Of a stretch of DNA of 15,712 bases, positions 14,196-15,712 are shown in pieces. The stretch lies in NCBI GenBank assembly GCA_905236925.1, contig CAJOQS010000204.1:1-15712 (forward strand), given 5' to 3'. The position numbers and the translations under genes are program-made. The notes under the pieces were generated by a model that saw only the letters and a program-made list of their open reading frames with translations, made no database searches and was not told where the DNA came from. Origin of the DNA: an uncultured Lachnospiraceae bacterium (GTDB lineage: Bacteria > Bacillota > Clostridia > Lachnospirales > Lachnospiraceae). Numbering within the stretch: the stretch's first letter is position 1; each line of letters opens with the position of its first letter.

Positions 14196-14237
14196 AAGCA
14201 TGAACCGCAAGCTTGCTTGCTGATTCATGCTTTTAAC
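14196..14237 (+). terminator. Long hairpin, probable terminator between the GNAT gene and the ABC transporter
   Basis: Nine perfectly paired bases (14196-14204 with 14224-14232) enclose a second inverted repeat (GCAAGC and GCTTGC), so the whole can fold as one extended stem. The following tract is TTTT-AAC-TTT from 14231, poorer than a classical T-run. It may terminate the upstream unit or act as a partial terminator; the rest of 14155-14259 shows no strong promoter. Confidence 0.5.
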
Positions 14238-14259
14238 TTTCCAATAGAGGAGCCTTGTT

Positions 14260-15360
14260 ATGAAAGTCGTTCTGGATCATCTTACTAAAAAATTCCCCAA
14301 CCGAAATAAAAAAATCGGCGGCTATGTAGTAGCAGTCAATGATTTCACCTTTGAGATCCCGGATGGGAAGCTCATAGGTCTGTTGGGACCGTCGGGTTGC
14401 GGAAAAAGTACAACTTTAAACCTTATTTCCGGACTGGAAATGCCCACGGAAGGCCGTGTTTTCTTCGGAGACGACGACGTTACGAACCTTCCGCCCGAAA
14501 ACAGGGGCGTCGGACTCGTTTTCCAGAACTACGCACTGTATCCGCATCTGACCGTTGAGAAAAACATTATGTTCCCGCTTCAGAATTTCCGCGGGGATCA
14601 GAAGCTTACCAAGGAGCAAATGAAAGAAAAGGCGCTTGAAGCAGCCAAGCTCGTTCAGATAGAAGGTCTTATGGAGAGAAAACCCAACGAGCTTTCCGGC
14701 GGACAGCAGCAGCGAGTTGCGATTGCACGAGCATTGGTCAAGAGGCCGAGGATACTGCTTCTTGACGAACCCTTATCCAACCTCGATGCGCGTCTCCGCC
14801 TTCAGACCCGTGAGGAGCTCAGGCGTATCCAGAACGAGACCGGGATAACGACTGTTTTCGTTACGCATGACCAGGAGGAGGCGATGAGCATCTCCGATAT
14901 CATACTGGTCATGAAGGACGGTGTGTTGCATCAGGCGGGAAAACCTCAGGACGTTTATGACGACCCGGTCAATCTTTTTGTGGCCAAGTTCCTCGGAACT
15001 CCGGCTATCAATGTATTTAAGGGACGCATTCGTGACGGAAAGCTCTGGATAGGAAACGACGATGTTCTTGATATAAAGAGAACCTCTGACTGCGACGTAT
15101 ATGTTGCGATACGACCGGAAGGCTTCATCGTAGACGACAACGGTAGAATGAACTGCACTCTCATCCGCCGCGAAGTCATGGGACGTGATTCCAGTGTGGT
15201 TGCTGAAAACGGTGCCTTCGTCGGACAGAGCATCCGGGCTATAATCAGTTCTGAGACTCAGGTCGACACCTCGCGACAGAATATACGCTTCAGCCTGAAG
15301 CCCTCGAAGGTATACCTTTTTGACCGCAATACCGAAGAAAGGATCCCCTTTACCGTATGA
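14260..15360 (+). CDS. Carbohydrate ABC transporter ATP-binding protein (MalK/UgpC/MsmK type)
   Basis: ATPase subunit that drives sugar (or glycerol-phosphate/polyamine-like) import from the cytoplasmic side. The 366 residues include Walker A G-P-S-G-C-G-K-S-T (43-51), the Q-loop V-F-Q-N-Y-A-L-Y-P-H (87-96), the signature L-S-G-G-Q-Q-Q-R (145-152), Walker B I-L-L-L-D-E (165-170) with D-loop S-N-L-D-A, and the switch His203 in V-T-H-D-Q-E-E-A. Residues from about 240 form the C-terminal OB/TOBE regulatory domain characteristic of the MalK group, with I-R-P-E-G at 284-288. A short N-terminal insertion (13-21) lies before the first strand's usual end. ATG 14260 follows GAGGAG by seven to eight bases. 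The stop overlaps the permease start as ATGA, so the two are translationally coupled. Substrate cannot be told without the binding protein. Confidence 0.94.
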   Translation: MKVVLDHLTKKFPNRNKKIGGYVVAVNDFTFEIPDGKLIGLLGPSGCGKSTTLNLISGLEMPTEGRVFFGDDDVTNLPPENRGVGLVFQNYALYPHLTVEKNIMFPLQNFRGDQKLTKEQMKEKALEAAKLVQIEGLMERKPNELSGGQQQRVAIARALVKRPRILLLDEPLSNLDARLRLQTREELRRIQNETGITTVFVTHDQEEAMSISDIILVMKDGVLHQAGKPQDVYDDPVNLFVAKFLGTPAINVFKGRIRDGKLWIGNDDVLDIKRTSDCDVYVAIRPEGFIVDDNGRMNCTLIRREVMGRDSSVVAENGAFVGQSIRAIISSETQVDTSRQNIRFSLKPSKVYLFDRNTEERIPFTV

Positions 15361-15712
15361 AAAACAATCTGAAGGCCTGGCTCTATCTCCTTCCGGCCAT
15401 TCTTTTCCTGGGTGTTTTCATGGTCTACCCGCTGATAGACGTAATAGTCTACTCCTTCGAGGAGGGCTACAATTTCGCCTCTCAGACCTATTCGGGGACC
15501 GGCCTGTACAATTATTCCTATGTCCTTCGGGATCCCTATTTCACACAGGCCCTTAAGAACACCTTTATCATAGTTATCATTACGGTTCCGCTCTCGACGG
15601 GCTTTGCACTGCTTATTTCGGTAGGACTCAGCAGTATCCCGAAGCTTCGCGAGCTGTATCAGACAGTTTTCTTCCTGCCGTATGTTACGAACACTCTCGC
15701 GGTCGGACTGGT
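15357..15712 (+). CDS. ABC sugar transporter permease, N-terminal part (MalF/UgpA type)
   Basis: The gene runs off the right edge; 118 complete codons are present. It starts at ATG 15357, overlapping the ATPase stop by four bases. The N-terminus K-A-W-L-Y-L-L-P-A-I-L-F-L-G-V-F-M-V-Y-P-L (6-26) is the typical first transmembrane helix of MalF/UgpA-type permeases, followed by a periplasmic-side loop with N-Y-S-Y-V-L-R-D-P-Y-F (52-62), a second helix (about 69-90) and F-F-L-P-Y-V at 105-110, which begins the third. The conserved EAA coupling loop lies beyond the window. Its position directly after a MalK-type ATPase supports a carbohydrate importer. Confidence 0.9.
   Translation, partial: MKNNLKAWLYLLPAILFLGVFMVYPLIDVIVYSFEEGYNFASQTYSGTGLYNYSYVLRDPYFTQALKNTFIIVIITVPLSTGFALLISVGLSSIPKLRELYQTVFFLPYVTNTLAVGL

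Noticed and set aside
1..15712. CRISPR array, tRNA/rRNA genes, insertion sequences, phage or defence genes
   Set aside because: No regularly spaced repeats, no cloverleaf-like segments, and no transposase, integrase or known defence domain in any frame.

Overview
The window looks like a chromosomal segment of an anaerobic Clostridia-type Firmicute, most likely Lachnospiraceae. This is inferred from the mix of genes (glutaminyl-tRNA synthetase, a stand-alone FakA-type domain, clostridial-style AroA and AroC, a RelQ-type alarmone synthetase, an HD-GYP protein and a MalK/UgpC-type sugar importer), from strong AGGAGG-type ribosome binding sites and from roughly balanced GC content. It is gene-dense, with no gap above 180 bases. 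I see no rRNA, tRNA, CRISPR array, insertion sequence or phage gene.

Left half, all on the minus strand (read from high to low coordinates): a membrane hybrid histidine kinase (9820-7934); glnS (7868-6132) with its own good promoter; a rho-independent terminator; then a tight seven-gene operon aroB-aroC-aroE-aroQ-aroA-uppP-fakA-like (6045-206) ending in a strong terminator. The five aro genes supply steps 2-4, 6 and 7 of the shikimate pathway to chorismate. DAHP synthase (step 1) and shikimate kinase (step 5) must be encoded elsewhere. The operon's tail adds undecaprenyl-diphosphate phosphatase and a 96-residue protein matching only the middle domain of the fatty acid kinase subunit FakA. Beyond the terminator the start of another minus-strand gene, possibly a pyrophosphate-dependent phosphofructokinase, runs off the left edge.

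Right half, all on the plus strand: diverging from the kinase across a 180-base promoter region is a RelQ-type small alarmone synthetase (10001-10774), followed by a class-3-like aldehyde dehydrogenase (10821-12224), a membrane HD-GYP phosphodiesterase (12300-13511) and an overlapping GNAT acetyltransferase (13492-14154). After a hairpin comes a carbohydrate ABC transporter: ATPase (14260-15360) and the first 118 codons of its permease (15357 to the right edge).

The centre groups signalling genes: a hybrid kinase, a (p)ppGpp synthetase and a probable c-di-GMP phosphodiesterase sit within about 6 kb. Most of the window is housekeeping metabolism. I found no clear new defence or mobile system. 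The best second looks are the lone FakA middle domain with an altered putative metal-ligand position, promoters that appear to overlap the upstream gene's terminator at two junctions, divergent catalytic loops in AroA and the aldehyde dehydrogenase, and the second-messenger gene cluster.
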